Shown: in pieces, positions 12,162-23,383 of the stretch | Layout: each line of letters opens with the position of its first letter | Numbering within the stretch: position 1 is the stretch's first letter | Origin: Thermothelomyces thermophilus ATCC 42464 | Lineage: Eukaryota > Ascomycota > Sordariomycetes > Sordariales > Chaetomiaceae | NCBI RefSeq assembly: GCF_000226095.1 | Contig: NC_016475.1 | Coordinates: 1,612,001 to 1,676,000 of the forward strand | Length of the DNA: 64,000 nucleotides | Direction of reading: 5' to 3' | Notes under the pieces: model-generated | Told to the model about the DNA's origin: nothing | The model's database searches: none | Seen by the model: the letters and a program-made list of their open reading frames with translations, nothing else | Made by a program: the position numbers and the translations under genes

Positions 12162-13219
12162 CCCCGGTCAATTTTTGCTTCTCTTAGAAAAAGCACAATC
12201 ACAGACGTTGTATGAAACAAACTATACGCGATAAGGTTGTTGGTGTGAAGCGACATGGCGATGTTTCAGGTGAGCGTCGGTTCTGATCGGTTCGAGGTGG
12301 GGAGTGCCCGACTCGTTTTTGGGCCGGGTGCCGTTGGCGCCTGGGCCATTCTGGCGGAGTTGGATGCAACAAGCCGAGCCCGCGAACCCTCCACAACGGA
12401 AGCGACTTGCACCTAGCCAATCTGCCAGTGTCCCTCCGGAGTAGCTCCGTACCGTTTAACTATCGATTCGATAAGGCTGGCGGATGCGACATCCCGCCGT
12501 TGGTGAGCGGCCGGAAACTGGCAGATATCCGGGCCAACTAAAATGGCTTGTCCAGCGACCTGTCATTTTCTCTTCTTTTCGCTTCTTCTCTCTTTTTTCT
12601 CTTTTTCTCTTTTTTCTCTTTTCTCTTTTTGCCCACTTGCTGCATTCAAAAAGGCACGTGAGAATGGAGTAACCTCAACTGTTTACCTGCTAAATTGCCT
12701 TGCTTTCTCGTCAATAAACCTGCTTTCATGAGAACATCAGTATTGACCGAACAAGGCACGTCGAGAGCAGTTCCTCGAAGATGCATTCTAATACAAATGT
12801 AGCTCAAGCTCAAACATTCAAGCAATCGATCTTTCTCTCGCTCTTCGTCAGGTCTTTGGAAGTGAAAAGACATGATCGACGAACAACCGCCCAATCAATC
12901 AAGAGGGATGTGAATCGCTCGTTCCAGGCAATGGACAACTCCATTCGGATGCCCCGGATGATCTGACAAGGGTTGACGGGAATGTTGCCCACTTGGTTCT
13001 CTGGCGCGTTCCCGGTTCCTCGGCCACCTAGCCGGATGACGGGACTTGTCAATCATCTCAGCCCGATATCCGTCGTCGCAAACCAGCTTTTTTGAGCTTT
13101 CGTATCTCTATCGCCCAGGGTTTTCCTATTTGTTCCCGACCGCCATCTTGCGCCCTGAGGCTCGACGTCGATAGCCACTCCACCTCGCTTCACTCACTGA
13201 GAATACGAGAGCGCTCGAG
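12162..13219. other. divergent intergenic region
   Basis: Separates the minus-strand Smr gene from the plus-strand amidase and so should hold both promoters. It has a long pyrimidine tract (TCTTTT repeats, about 12565-12630) and one CGGAGTAGCTCCGTAC palindrome-like site near 12437-12453. No gene is supported. Confidence 0.5.
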
Positions 13220-16200
13220 ATGCATCGTCGGAAATTCCTCAACGGCCCTGAGCCCCTCAAAGGGTGCGTTTCGGCAACCGCTTTCCTGCAGTATCTGTTC
13301 ATCTAGCCAAGCTAACTTCGCAGCAGCCCAGATGTGCCATACAGAAATGAGAAGAAGAAAAAGAATCCTGCCCTTAGGGGCCCTGTCCTTGTTGCAGCGG
13401 CATATCTGTAGGAGTGCCTGCATTGGACCTCGAGCGTGTTCAAGGTAGCTTGTGACTAACAGAGCCCAGCATGGAGTGGTTCCGTTTCATCCGGGAGATA
13501 GTCTGGCACAATAGCGGTTTTGGTTCGTTGAGAAAGATCATACCTTTCATTGAGGACTACGAGCCGTGGTTTGAGCCCCAAATCATTCCGCTGCCGGCGG
13601 CGGCGGAGAGCAGCAACACTGATGGGAATTCGTCGGCGAATGGGGCGGGAGAGGATCAAGAACCAGCTCCCTCGGTCGTTTACCCAAAAGCCCGGTACTA
13701 CTCGGTGGCAGACTATCGTGAGCTCTATCTCTCGGGGACCCTGACGCCAACCGACGTGGCTGAGGCATTGCTGCCCCTGATTCGGCGAGACGTTGACAAC
13801 CCCACGGAGCACTCGAAAGCTTTCTTCGAGACCCGGGCCGAGAAGGTCCTCGAGCAAGGTAGCTTGTGACTAACAGAGCCCAGCATGGAGTGGTTCCGTT
13901 TCATCCGGGAGATAGTCTGGCACAATAGCGGTTTTGGTTCGTTGAGAAAGATCATACCTTTCATTGAGGACTACGAGCCGTGGTTTGAGCCCCAAATCAT
14001 TCCGCTGCCGGCGGCGGCGGAGAGCAGCAACACTGATGGGAATTCGTCGGCGAATGGGGCGGGAGAGGATCAAGAACCAGCTCCCTCGGTCGTTTACCCA
14101 AAAGCCCGGTACTACTCGGTGGCAGACTATCGTGAGCTCTATCTCTCGGGGACCCTGACGCCAACCGACGTGGCTGAGGCATTGCTGCCCCTGATTCGGC
14201 GAGACGTTGACAACCCCACGGAGCACTCGAAAGCTTTCTTCGAGACCCGGGCCGAGAAGGTCCTCGAGCAAGGTAGCTTGTGACTAACAGAGCCCAGCAT
14301 GGAGTGGTTCCGTTTCATCCGGGAGATAGTCTGGCACAATAGCGGTTTTGGTTCGTTGAGAAAGATCATACCTTTCATTGAGGACTACGAGCCGTGGTTT
14401 GAGCCCCAAATCATTCCGCTGCCGGCGGCGGCGGAGAGCAGCAACACTGATGGGAATTCGTCGGCGAATGGGGCGGGAGAGGATCAAGAACCAGCTCCCT
14501 CGGTCGTTTACCCAAAAGCCCGGTACTACTCGGTGGCAGACTATCGTGAGCTCTATCTCTCGGGGACCCTGACGCCAACCGACGTGGCTGAGGCATTGCT
14601 GCCCCTGATTCGGCGAGACGTTGACAACCCCACGGAGCACTCGAAAGCTTTCTTCGAGACCCGGGCCGAGAAGGTCCTCGAGCAAGGTAGCTTGTGACTA
14701 ACAGAGCCCAGCATGGAGTGGTTCCGTTTCATCCGGGAGATAGTCTGGCACAATAGCGGTTTTGGTTCGTTGAGAAAGATCATACCTTTCATTGAGGACT
14801 ACGAGCCGTGGTTTGAGCCCCAAATCATTCCGCTGCCGGCGGCGGCGGAGAGCAGCAACACTGATGGGAATTCGTCGGCGAATGGGGCGGGAGAGGATCA
14901 AGAACCAGCTCCCTCGGTCGTTTACCCAAAAGCCCGGTACTACTCGGTGGCAGACTATCGTGAGCTCTATCTCTCGGGGACCCTGACGCCAACCGACGTG
15001 GCTGAGGCATTGCTGCCCCTGATTCGGCGAGACGTTGACAACCCCACGGAGCACTCGAAAGCTTTCTTCGAGACCCGGGCCGAGAAGGTCCTCGCGGCAG
15101 CGAAGGCATCCACCCGACGTTACAAAGAAGGCCGCTCACTTGGGCCGTTGGACGGCGTCCCGACTGCGGTCAAGGACGAGTATGACGTTGAGGGCTACCG
15201 CACCTGCCTCGGTTCGCGCAACACCTACTTTTCTCCCGAAGACCACGGCACCTCCTGGTGCGTGCAAAAGCTCGAAGCTGCAGGCGCCCTCAACCTCGGC
15301 AAGCTCTCGATGCACGAGTTCGGGCTCGACACTACCGGCAACAACCCGATCTATGGCACCCCCCGCAACCCGCACAATCCAACCTACTACACGGGTGGCT
15401 CCTCTTCGGGCACCGCCTATGCCGTCAGCGCGGGGCTCATCCCTATCGGCCTCGGCAGCGATGGCGGGGGCAGCATCCGCATCCCATCCAGCCTCTGTGG
15501 CGTCTTCGGCCTCAAACCCACCCACGGCCGCTTGTCCTTCCGCCCGGGCGCGAACCACTGCATAAGCTGTGCCTGCCTCGGGCCTATCGCGTCCGACATG
15601 TCCTCCCTCGCGGCCGTGTTCTCCGTCATCTCAGTCCCAGACCCGTCCTCCCCCTTCCCCCCGCTCCCCACCCCCTTATCTCTCCGGCTCCCAAGGCCGG
15701 ACGACCCCAAAATCCTCGGCATCCCCTCCGCCTGGACCGCCCGCGCCACGCCGGCCATCCAAGCCCTATGCAACAGCCTGGTCCACGAGCTGGTCACCTC
15801 GCACGGCTACACCACGGTCCCCATCGAGATCCCCTTCCTCCGCGAGGGCCAGCTTGCGCACGCCATGACGGTGCTCACCGACGCAGCGACCCTGCTGCCG
15901 CCCGATAAAACGAGGAACCTCACCCCGGCCAACCGCATCCTGCTGGCGCTGGGGCGTGTCACCCCGGCGACCGACTACACGCTGGCGCAGAAGCTGCGCC
16001 GCCTGCTGATGCAGCACCTGGCGTGGCTGTGGCAGGAGCACCCGGGCATGCTCATCATCACGCCGACGACGGCGTGCGAGGGCCTGCCGATCCTGGACGC
16101 CGCGGCCGAAATGCGCTGGGGCGTCAACGAAGGCGACCGCACCATGGAGAGCATGGAGTACGTCTGGCTGGCCAATTTCTGCGGGCTTCCCAGCCTGAGC

Positions 16201-16395
16201 GTGCCCGCTGGGTTCGTGCCCGGCAGGAAGGGGACGGCGGATGTGCCGGTTGGGTTGATGGCTACCGGGGAGTGGTGTGCCGAGGAGCAGCTGCTGAGGT
16301 TCGGGAGGTTGCTGGAGGAGGTTGGGGCTGATAGGAGGAGGAGGCCCAAGGTATGGGTCGATGTTGTTGCCGAGAGTAAGAAGAGGAGGACGTAA
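13220..16395 (+). CDS. amidase-signature hydrolase, 5' region tandemly amplified
   Basis: Hydrolase of the amidase-signature family (carbon-nitrogen bonds in amides). Exon 1 is 13220-13263, intron 60 bp; exon 2 is 13324-13407; then donor GTAGGA at 13408. That donor can pair with any of four identical acceptors, ending at 13469, 13883, 14297 or 14711, each preceded by the branch sequence GACTAAC. Only the last, with exon 3 at 14712-16395, gives a full enzyme of 603 residues. The other three give a product that stops after 132 repeat-coded residues, at a TGA in the next copy's intron piece. In the full form the catalytic triad is visible: Lys197 in TAVKDEYD, Ser273 in GGSSSG and Ser297 in DGGGSIR, with the 24-residue Ser-Ser spacing of the family. 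A basic KKKK segment and a short hydrophobic stretch (PVLVAAAYL) near residues 27-43 may be a membrane anchor. Substrate unknown. Whether the locus is functional depends on splice choice. Confidence 0.85.
13441..15094 (+). repeat. four head-to-tail copies of a 414-bp unit inside the amidase gene
   Basis: Copies are 13441-13854, 13855-14268, 14269-14682 and 14683-15094 (the last lacks two bases at the junction). By eye they are identical, and predicted frames on both strands repeat without a single difference. Each unit holds the 3' part of intron 2 (branch site and acceptor) and the first 128 codons of exon 3. The unit length is a multiple of three. At each internal junction ...CCTCGAG is joined to CAAGGTAG, while upstream the same words are separated by CGTGTT. 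This suggests one initial duplication at a CCTCG microhomology, later amplified by unequal exchange. An assembly artefact cannot be excluded from sequence alone. Confidence 0.97.
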
Positions 16396-18378
16396 GGGGT
16401 GGCTCTCCAAGGGGTCGACGCCGTCGGGGAGGTATATGTGGGGCGAGAAATGAACCTACTCCCTGCCCTTCTGAAACTGGTACGTTTGAGTGTCACGTCG
16501 GGCTGGTACCCAGCGACTGATGTGCCTCGTACATACATACACGGCAGTATCAAGCACGGGAGTGACGGCGGCTTCGACTAGCTTCCTGTGAGATATTCAC
16601 CAGGAAGGCGACGTAAAACCTTGGCTCTTCCGTTACACATTGCCCCGCTTGCCTTAGCCAGAACCAAAGACCGAACGATCCCCTAACCAAGGCCTGCCGT
16701 GCCTTTCATTGTAACCTCACCGGCTGTAGAAGGGACACTCACTGAATGCCCCGCAGCCTTGATTGGTTGCTGAGGTGTGTAAACCATGCAAAGAGAACAT
16801 TAGCACGAGCGCGTATGCTGCCAGTCCTGACTTGGGACGATGCTTTGAAGCGAGAGGAGCCGCATCGGGTATCACTGCGAATGTAATTCGTATTCTTCAT
16901 GCTGAAAAGGCATCTCTGGGTTTGACATACCGATTGAATGTACATCTATCCATGATCATACACTACGCTACCGGTCCCCAAAATAAATGGGTGGGCCGGC
17001 CCCAACGGCTAAGCGGGAAGTTCGCTCTGGTAATCAGCAAGTTTCTCAACGGCGGAACTCGCGGACATAGGTCCGTTCATGATGGACTCCAGCACTGTTG
17101 ACCACCTGAGTCGTGTTTGGCATCGAAATAAAATGAATCAAGGGATAAATCGTGACAGCATACATGAATATGGCGAGATGTGAAACCCCAATCCCATGAG
17201 CAGTTGGATTCGTAGAGCGGACAAAACCAGGCTAGGTATGGAGTACATATGTATGTATGTAATCCGTACATACATACATACATACCACGGACGAATCCCC
17301 GCAGGCTGTTTCGGTTGCTGTTGAAAGGCAGCCGAAGCTGGTAGCAAAAGGGATAAAATTTGCTCGTGCAGGATGAAAAAAAAAACGCACGAAATGCCAG
17401 TAATTTAGGCAAGATCTTACTCCGTACCGTTATGTGAATCTAGCCTTTGACTTCTTCCTTCCTTTCCTTTATTTTGGCATTGTTAGTGGGGTGGCGCGCT
17501 TTCCATAATGTTCCTCACTTGCACCAAATTAGGCGAGAAACATTCAGCAGAGCAGGCACGACGGGAGTTCAGACGGTGGAGCCTAGCCGCCAAATTGAGC
17601 ATCCTGATCCCTGCACACGTGATGGAGGCCCTGTGGCGGCTTCGCGAATGCACCCAGGAGTGCCAGGGGCCCAGGGGGTGCCCGCCTGATCTCGACCACT
17701 CGACCTCCGACAGGGCAGCCCCCCAAGCGGGACTGATTTTGCCGTTGCTAAACAAGGAGAAGACGCCATCCTGGCAATCTGTGCCTGTGTCTCCGTCCAA
17801 GGCAGTGCCGAAGAACTACTTTCAACCTACGCCTTTGTCAGCACCTTCTATCCCGCATTACTGCACCCCGGAGCCTAGTACAGCGGCAGCACTGGCGGCA
17901 CAGCATCACCGACCATAGCTACCTTATCGCGCGGATCGGAGGTAGTTCATCAACCGTGAGGAGCTGTCGCAGCCCTCCCCCCGACGCCGTCGACCCAATA
18001 ACCCCAAACGCACCCGCGAACTCCGTCCGTCACTCGTCCTCCTTCATGGCCAGCTAGGTCGATCCTGCGCCAGTTCCTCTGCTGCTGCCTTCTCTCGCCT
18101 TGCGCATCGTCGGTCCCCTCGCGCTCCCCCCCTCCCCCCCCACCGTGACTGGCACATTCACCGCCGAGCCCCCCAGCACCGTTAGGGCACGCATCTCTCT
18201 CATTCGCCGCCAGTACGACAGAGCACTGGATTTTTCTATCTCCTACCGTGTTCTTCTTTCCTGCCGATGATAATAAATACACCAAACTGCTTCCGTTTTC
18301 TACCTCCTGCCGTCGAAGCACCCCAGGGCGCTCATCCTCGGTTGTAGCCTCTCCGAGGCACCAAGAACGCGATTCCCG
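16396..18378. other. intergenic / 5' leader region of the ZDS gene
   Basis: Contains the amidase 3' flank, an inverted cluster of TACA/TGTA repeats near 17240-17285, an ACTCCGTAC motif near 17421, and a Ser/Pro/Thr-coded open frame (17508-17918) without recognisable features. The CT-rich 17940-18370 stretch is probably promoter and 5' UTR of the ZDS-family gene. No gene is supported. Confidence 0.4.
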
Positions 18379-21300
18379 ATGATGGTGCGTCCCGATTCCT
18401 CTTGGTATTGCCTTGCCTTGCTGTTGTTGCTGGGATGATACGTTCGGCATTAGGTCCCGTTGCACATGCGCTTCGATATGGAGCCCACGACTGCGGAACG
18501 GCGGCTCGTTTTACATGGATCAGATTTATGGGTCCCGGTGGACCAGGAGCTGTTGTGCGATGGTTGACTAACCTCTTCTCTCTCTCTTCCCCAGACCTCA
18601 ACTCGACTCCGAGATGTGGATGACAGTTTTGCGAGCCGACGCGGTCACGCCAGCCAACTCTCGATATCCGACCCTAGCCACCACGTCACCGAGACGATAG
18701 GGACAATGTACGGCGACGATGAGGACTCGGGTGCCGAGGACAACCGGCCGCTCAGTTTTATAGCGGCCAAGTACGGCGGTGAGCACTTGGACAAGGCTCT
18801 GGAGCCGGACCAGCCGGTTGGCGACCGGTTGCGGCTGATGCGCGCCACATCTGACCAGACGAGCGCTACCACTCATCTTTCCCCCACGGATGCCAACGGT
18901 CTGAATGGCGGCGGTCTCAGGAAGGCGCAGACACTTCCCGCTCCGTTGTCTACCGACCGGGGCAGCTCGAGCGACCGCCCCAAGTCTCCTCTACCGCAGT
19001 TGTCGCCAAATCCGTCCTTGCGGGACGTTCAGAATGCCGAGGCCTCGCAGTATCCGCTGAACGGCATGGACAATGCGGACGACATTGCGCAGGAACTTAG
19101 CAATCTGCAGGCGCTACGCCGCATGTCGATGGATGTCGGAAACACTACGGACCCGGACCTTCTTCAGTTTTCTGGCGTGTCGTTGGTGGAAATGCCATCG
19201 ATAGCACCGAAAGGCGATGACGACGAGGCGGATCCGTCCCGGTTGCTCTGGGTTCCGGCGAGGGTCCACCCCGAGCTCGAACCGACGGCTTTCAAAAACT
19301 TCCTTGAGAAGCGAGTGCAGACGTTAAAGCGGAGGTCGGGCGAGTCGCTCCTGTCTGCCGACGGGTTGCAGGGAAATAACTCGGGCAGCTTGAGACGGAA
19401 GAAGTCCATGCTCTCTCGACAGGTGAACACGAATAGCGACAGCGGAGAAGGGAACAATGACGGAACGGAAGGGCTTGGCCGTCAACGGTCCTTACATGAG
19501 CACGCTGCCGAGCTCAGCCTGTCCGAGCTAGTCAGCGACCCCACCAAGGTCGTGCAGAAGTTGGCGCAAGATACGAGGCAGGAAAACGGCGAGACTGACA
19601 GCCCGATTCTGCCCATGGCTCCCGGCATGGGTCTCCGGCGGTCCACCAAAACAACTTACAGAAAAGGGGGAAGTCAGCGCTACGGCGATCGCGCGCCGTT
19701 TTCGAAACGTCTCGCGGCGAGGCAGTCCGGGAATGAGACCAAGGAGGAACCACCCCCGGTCCCGGCACTTGATCCGTCCATAGGAAAGCCCCTTACGAGA
19801 GTCCAGTCCGAGCCCATCACTGAGAATTACTCGCGCCCGACCCGGACCGTGCGCAGGCAGCAAAACTTTTCGAGGGAAGCCCCTGCATCTATTTCATCAC
19901 CTACAGCGGTAGCGGATGAGCCGGCCATAGGTGAGGATGCGAGCCCCGCTACAACCACCTCACCACCAAAAACCCAGGCGCTTCCTGTCCGCTCCTCTTC
20001 AACGTCGGCAGTGCATTCGCCCGCTGTTCCTGTGCCGCAAATTGTCGAAACGCCGCCCGCAGACGAGAGTTCGCAGCCAACGCAGCCGCCTCCCGAGAAG
20101 TTTTCTCCTCCACAGAAAGCCTCGTTGCAGAGCCATCCTGAACAGTCTCCTGTGGACTCCCCAACGCGCTCGACCAAACGCCCTGCCCTTACCAAGTCCT
20201 CTGTATCGGTATCTGCTGCAAGGTCGAACAGCGTAAAAGAGCAGGGCTCGTCTGCCCAGAACCCCTTGGCTGAGATCAACCAGCCCCAAGCATTGCCTGG
20301 AAGCAGCAACACCACCACGAGCAGTTTGACCTTCATCCCCACGTTCGACAGCATCGAGAAGAAGTTTGACAAGAAGAGTAAGGAAAAGGACGACAACGAA
20401 AGCATCGCTTCTCACAAGTCTACTTCGAGTTGGAAGTGGTTCAAGAGCGAGGACAAGGAGAAGAAAAAGCGGGAGAAGGAGAAGGAGAAAGAGCGCGAGC
20501 GTGAGCGGGAAAGGGAACGGGAGGAGCAAGCTCGAAAGGCAAAAGCCAGGTCTGGCGACAAGACCCATGATCACGCTCGAATGGATGTTCTTCAGAGTTC
20601 AATCGACAACGTTGCCAAGGGCCGCGAGAGTCTCCGCTTGGACCGGGATAGTCTCGAAGGTATACCACAGGAGGAACGGAAGAAAGAGACAAACCGGAAG
20701 GCGAGCGAGGGTAAGAAAGAGAAGGAAGGCTTTTTCGGCGGCTTGTTTGGAGTTTCGAAGAAGAATCGGGACAAGGAGTCGAGTCACAAGAAGAAAGAGC
20801 ACCGTCCGTTGACACCTGACCCGCCGCCGCGACCGCTTCGACCAGATATCGACTACCCCTGGACACGGTTCCCTATCATTGAGGAGAGGGCGATCTATCG
20901 GATGGCTCACATCAAGCTCGCCAACCCGCGCAGGCCATTGCACAGCCAGGTGCTCCTCAGCAACTTCATGTACTCGTACCTTGCAAAGGTTCAGGCCATG
21001 CACCCGCAGCTTCAAATTCCCACTTCGCCGCAACAAAAGAGGCAGGAAGAGGAAAGGAAACGTCGCGAAGCCGAGGAGGCGCAGTTGCGGATGGAGCAGC
21101 AAATGGCGCAGCAGGCTGTCCAGGATGGGAGCTTCGACTTTGAGTACCATCGAGTAAGTTCTCGTTGCGAGACCCTTCCAACCCCAACATCGACTGACCG
21201 TGTTCCTAGTCTGGCAGCAACTACGGCGACGCTCCAGTCCAGCATGATTACGTAGATGATGCACAAATCTACGATTATGATCATGGCGACCATCCGCAAA

Positions 21301-21461
21301 ATGGCGGGGATTGGGATGCCGATGCACAGGCGCAAGGACATGGCCGGGGCCATGTGCGTCAGGCCAGCGGCAGCGGCAGCGGCCAGCAGGACAGCTACTA
21401 CTATGCACAGGGCAGCAACAGACGACCAGATAACGATGACGAGAACAGCGATATGTGGTAG
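18379..21461 (+). CDS. ZDS1: ZDS-family protein (PP2A-Cdc55 regulator)
   Basis: Three exons: 18379-18384 (just ATGATG), 18595-21153 and 21210-21461. Introns are 210 bp (GTGCGT, branch GACTAAC, acceptor CCCCAG) and 56 bp (GTAAGT ... CTAG). The product is 938 residues. There is no in-frame ATG before residue 40 of exon 2, although the segment RRGHASQLSISDPSHHVTE is clearly coding, so the start must lie upstream; the two-codon exon is the best fit. Most of the protein is disordered and Ser/Pro-rich. A highly charged Lys/Glu/Arg coiled coil spans about 617-655. The ZDS C-terminal domain lies at about 750-800, with ERAIYRMAHIKLANPRRPL. Splicing the last intron replaces an early stop with an acidic, Gly/Ser/Gln/Tyr-rich tail. 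In yeast, Zds1/2 bind the Cdc55 subunit of PP2A and control mitotic entry and polarity; the same role here is inference. Confidence 0.9.
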
Positions 21462-23383
21462 AACTACCATCGTCGCGTGCGAGTCGACGAGGATGCTCAA
21501 TCGTCCGAGGTGGGTGAGGATGCCAAACTGAGCAAAGCACCCAAGCAAAAGCGAGGCACCTCTCCTTCGGCAGACAATGGCAAGAACCGAGGAACGACAG
21601 GGCGCCGGCGGTCTCTGTACAAGCGCATGCGTGTCTGGGCTAGCATACTGGGACCGCAACCTCTGCCATCGCCGGTGTCGTCGGCATCGCCCTTATAGGT
21701 ACCGCAGCCACCAGAGTTACTGCCACCATCGGCATGCGGACTCTACGTCTCGTGTTTCTCGGTTGGTGTCGAGAGCAGCCGTGCAGCGAAAGGCAGGTCG
21801 CCTCCCGTCCGAAAATCGCCAACGCCCTGATTCTTTGAGTCAGTTCTTTTTTTCTCCCGCCTTGGGAGGAGGAGAACTCCTTGGGGCATAGCACAACAAC
21901 AGCAGTACAGCAAGTGCGGCACGACGTACGATCGAGCTATGCACTGACACAGCGAGCATTTGTCCATGTATCTCTCGATTGGGTTGGATTGAGCGGACTT
22001 GAGACGCATGAGTTTCTCTACTTATTCCCCTTTTGCTTTTTTTCCGTATCTGTATTGTTCCAAGCATAGCCTGGCATGGATGGGTTGACTTAGGCGGAGG
22101 GAATGGGTTTCAAAGGAAGGGAGGCAATGAGTCGGGCCTTTTTGCTGGGGTTGGCGAAAGGCTGTTGGACAGTTTGTTGCCTCAGATAAGCAAGGCGTTG
22201 TACTGCCTGGGTATATATACAAACCTACGTACCCCCCTTACTTACAGGCAAATGAGCGGGTATCGGTATAGGCGTTTGCAATTCGACTGGTACGGGGATG
22301 TGGTTATTATTGTGTACTTTTCGGTAGTAGAAGGAGACCTTGCCCTTGCCTTCTCACCGAGCGTTGTGCTATGGCATGTACGGAATACAACGATAACTGA
22401 ACTCGAAAGAAGTCTGGCCCACAGCCCCCCCGATTTTAGCTTCATAGCGAGGGACCCCAAAAAAAAAAAAAAAAAAAAAAAATTACCCTTGCGGCTCTCC
22501 TGTCTCTTCGATCTCTGCTCGTTGGTTCACTCCCTCGAGCACATCACGATAAACTATGGAAGTAGTTAGGATTGTATTGTTCTCCATGACCGTTCGCAGG
22601 TGTCGGCAGCTCGTTGTCAACTTGGCCGAAGAGGTAGGCTCTCTTGAGGTTGTTGAGGCCGTTGAGGCCGTTGAATCACGCCGACGAGGAAACCCACTTT
22701 GCAAGTCGATTGATTCTCTTGTTTCTGTGGTAGCCTGTGTTAACTCCCCGCCTGCGTTGTGGGGTCATAAAATCACGCGCTAAACCGAAAGGGGCGAAGC
22801 TAACGTTAATGGGACCTCCCCTTGCCGTGCACTCGCAGCTGCAGCAGCAAGTTGCACTTCAGTTTCTCAGCCATTCACAGATTCGCAGTAGCGCTGGGCA
22901 ACTTTCGAAAATCTTCATCCTCGGCGAGCATAATCACCGCTTTGTCCCTCCCGCCTCGACCATAGTCGCCATCTGCGCGATTTGTGCCATTTACCGTTGC
23001 CTCACGGGGGCCTTTTCTTTCCTTTGATACCCGCGTCGGTTGTGCTAGCTACGGGTGACTTGCGAACAACGGTCGCGCCTCGATTCTCGGCGTTCGCCAG
23101 TTACCGAGTCTAACTGTTAACAACATTAACAACACTCTCCTTTCCCTTCAACCTCCCAGCCCGCATCGACTCGACTCGTGCACGAATTGATTGGCGGAAT
23201 GGCCTCTGTGAGTTCTTTTCCTCTTCAGTCTCTGCCGGCTCCACGGAGTGTCCGCCCGTCCTCTTCCCGGCTCGGTATCTTTCAGCCTCGTCGATTTTGC
23301 CAGACGAATCCATTCAGGTCGAAGCTGCTACCGTGCCTGACAAGCTTCCGACGGACGCAAGGACAAGTTATCGCGGACATTCG
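21462..23383. other. intergenic / UTR region
   Basis: Holds the ZDS 3' flank and the 5' flank of the phosphoesterase-like gene. A 24-base A run lies at 22459-22482. At 23201 an ATG is followed by a good donor (GTGAGT at 23210), which may mark a 5' UTR intron, but I found no acceptor that keeps frame with the downstream gene. No separate gene is supported. Confidence 0.45.

Noticed and set aside
13859-13883. GTAGCT ... CAG between amidase repeat copies as a 25-nt intron
   Set aside because: Too short for a fungal spliceosomal intron. It is the 3' end of the 62-bp intron 2, carried along by the duplication.
13441-15094. CRISPR-like or satellite array
   Set aside because: Units are adjacent without spacers, coding, and confined to one gene in a eukaryotic genome.
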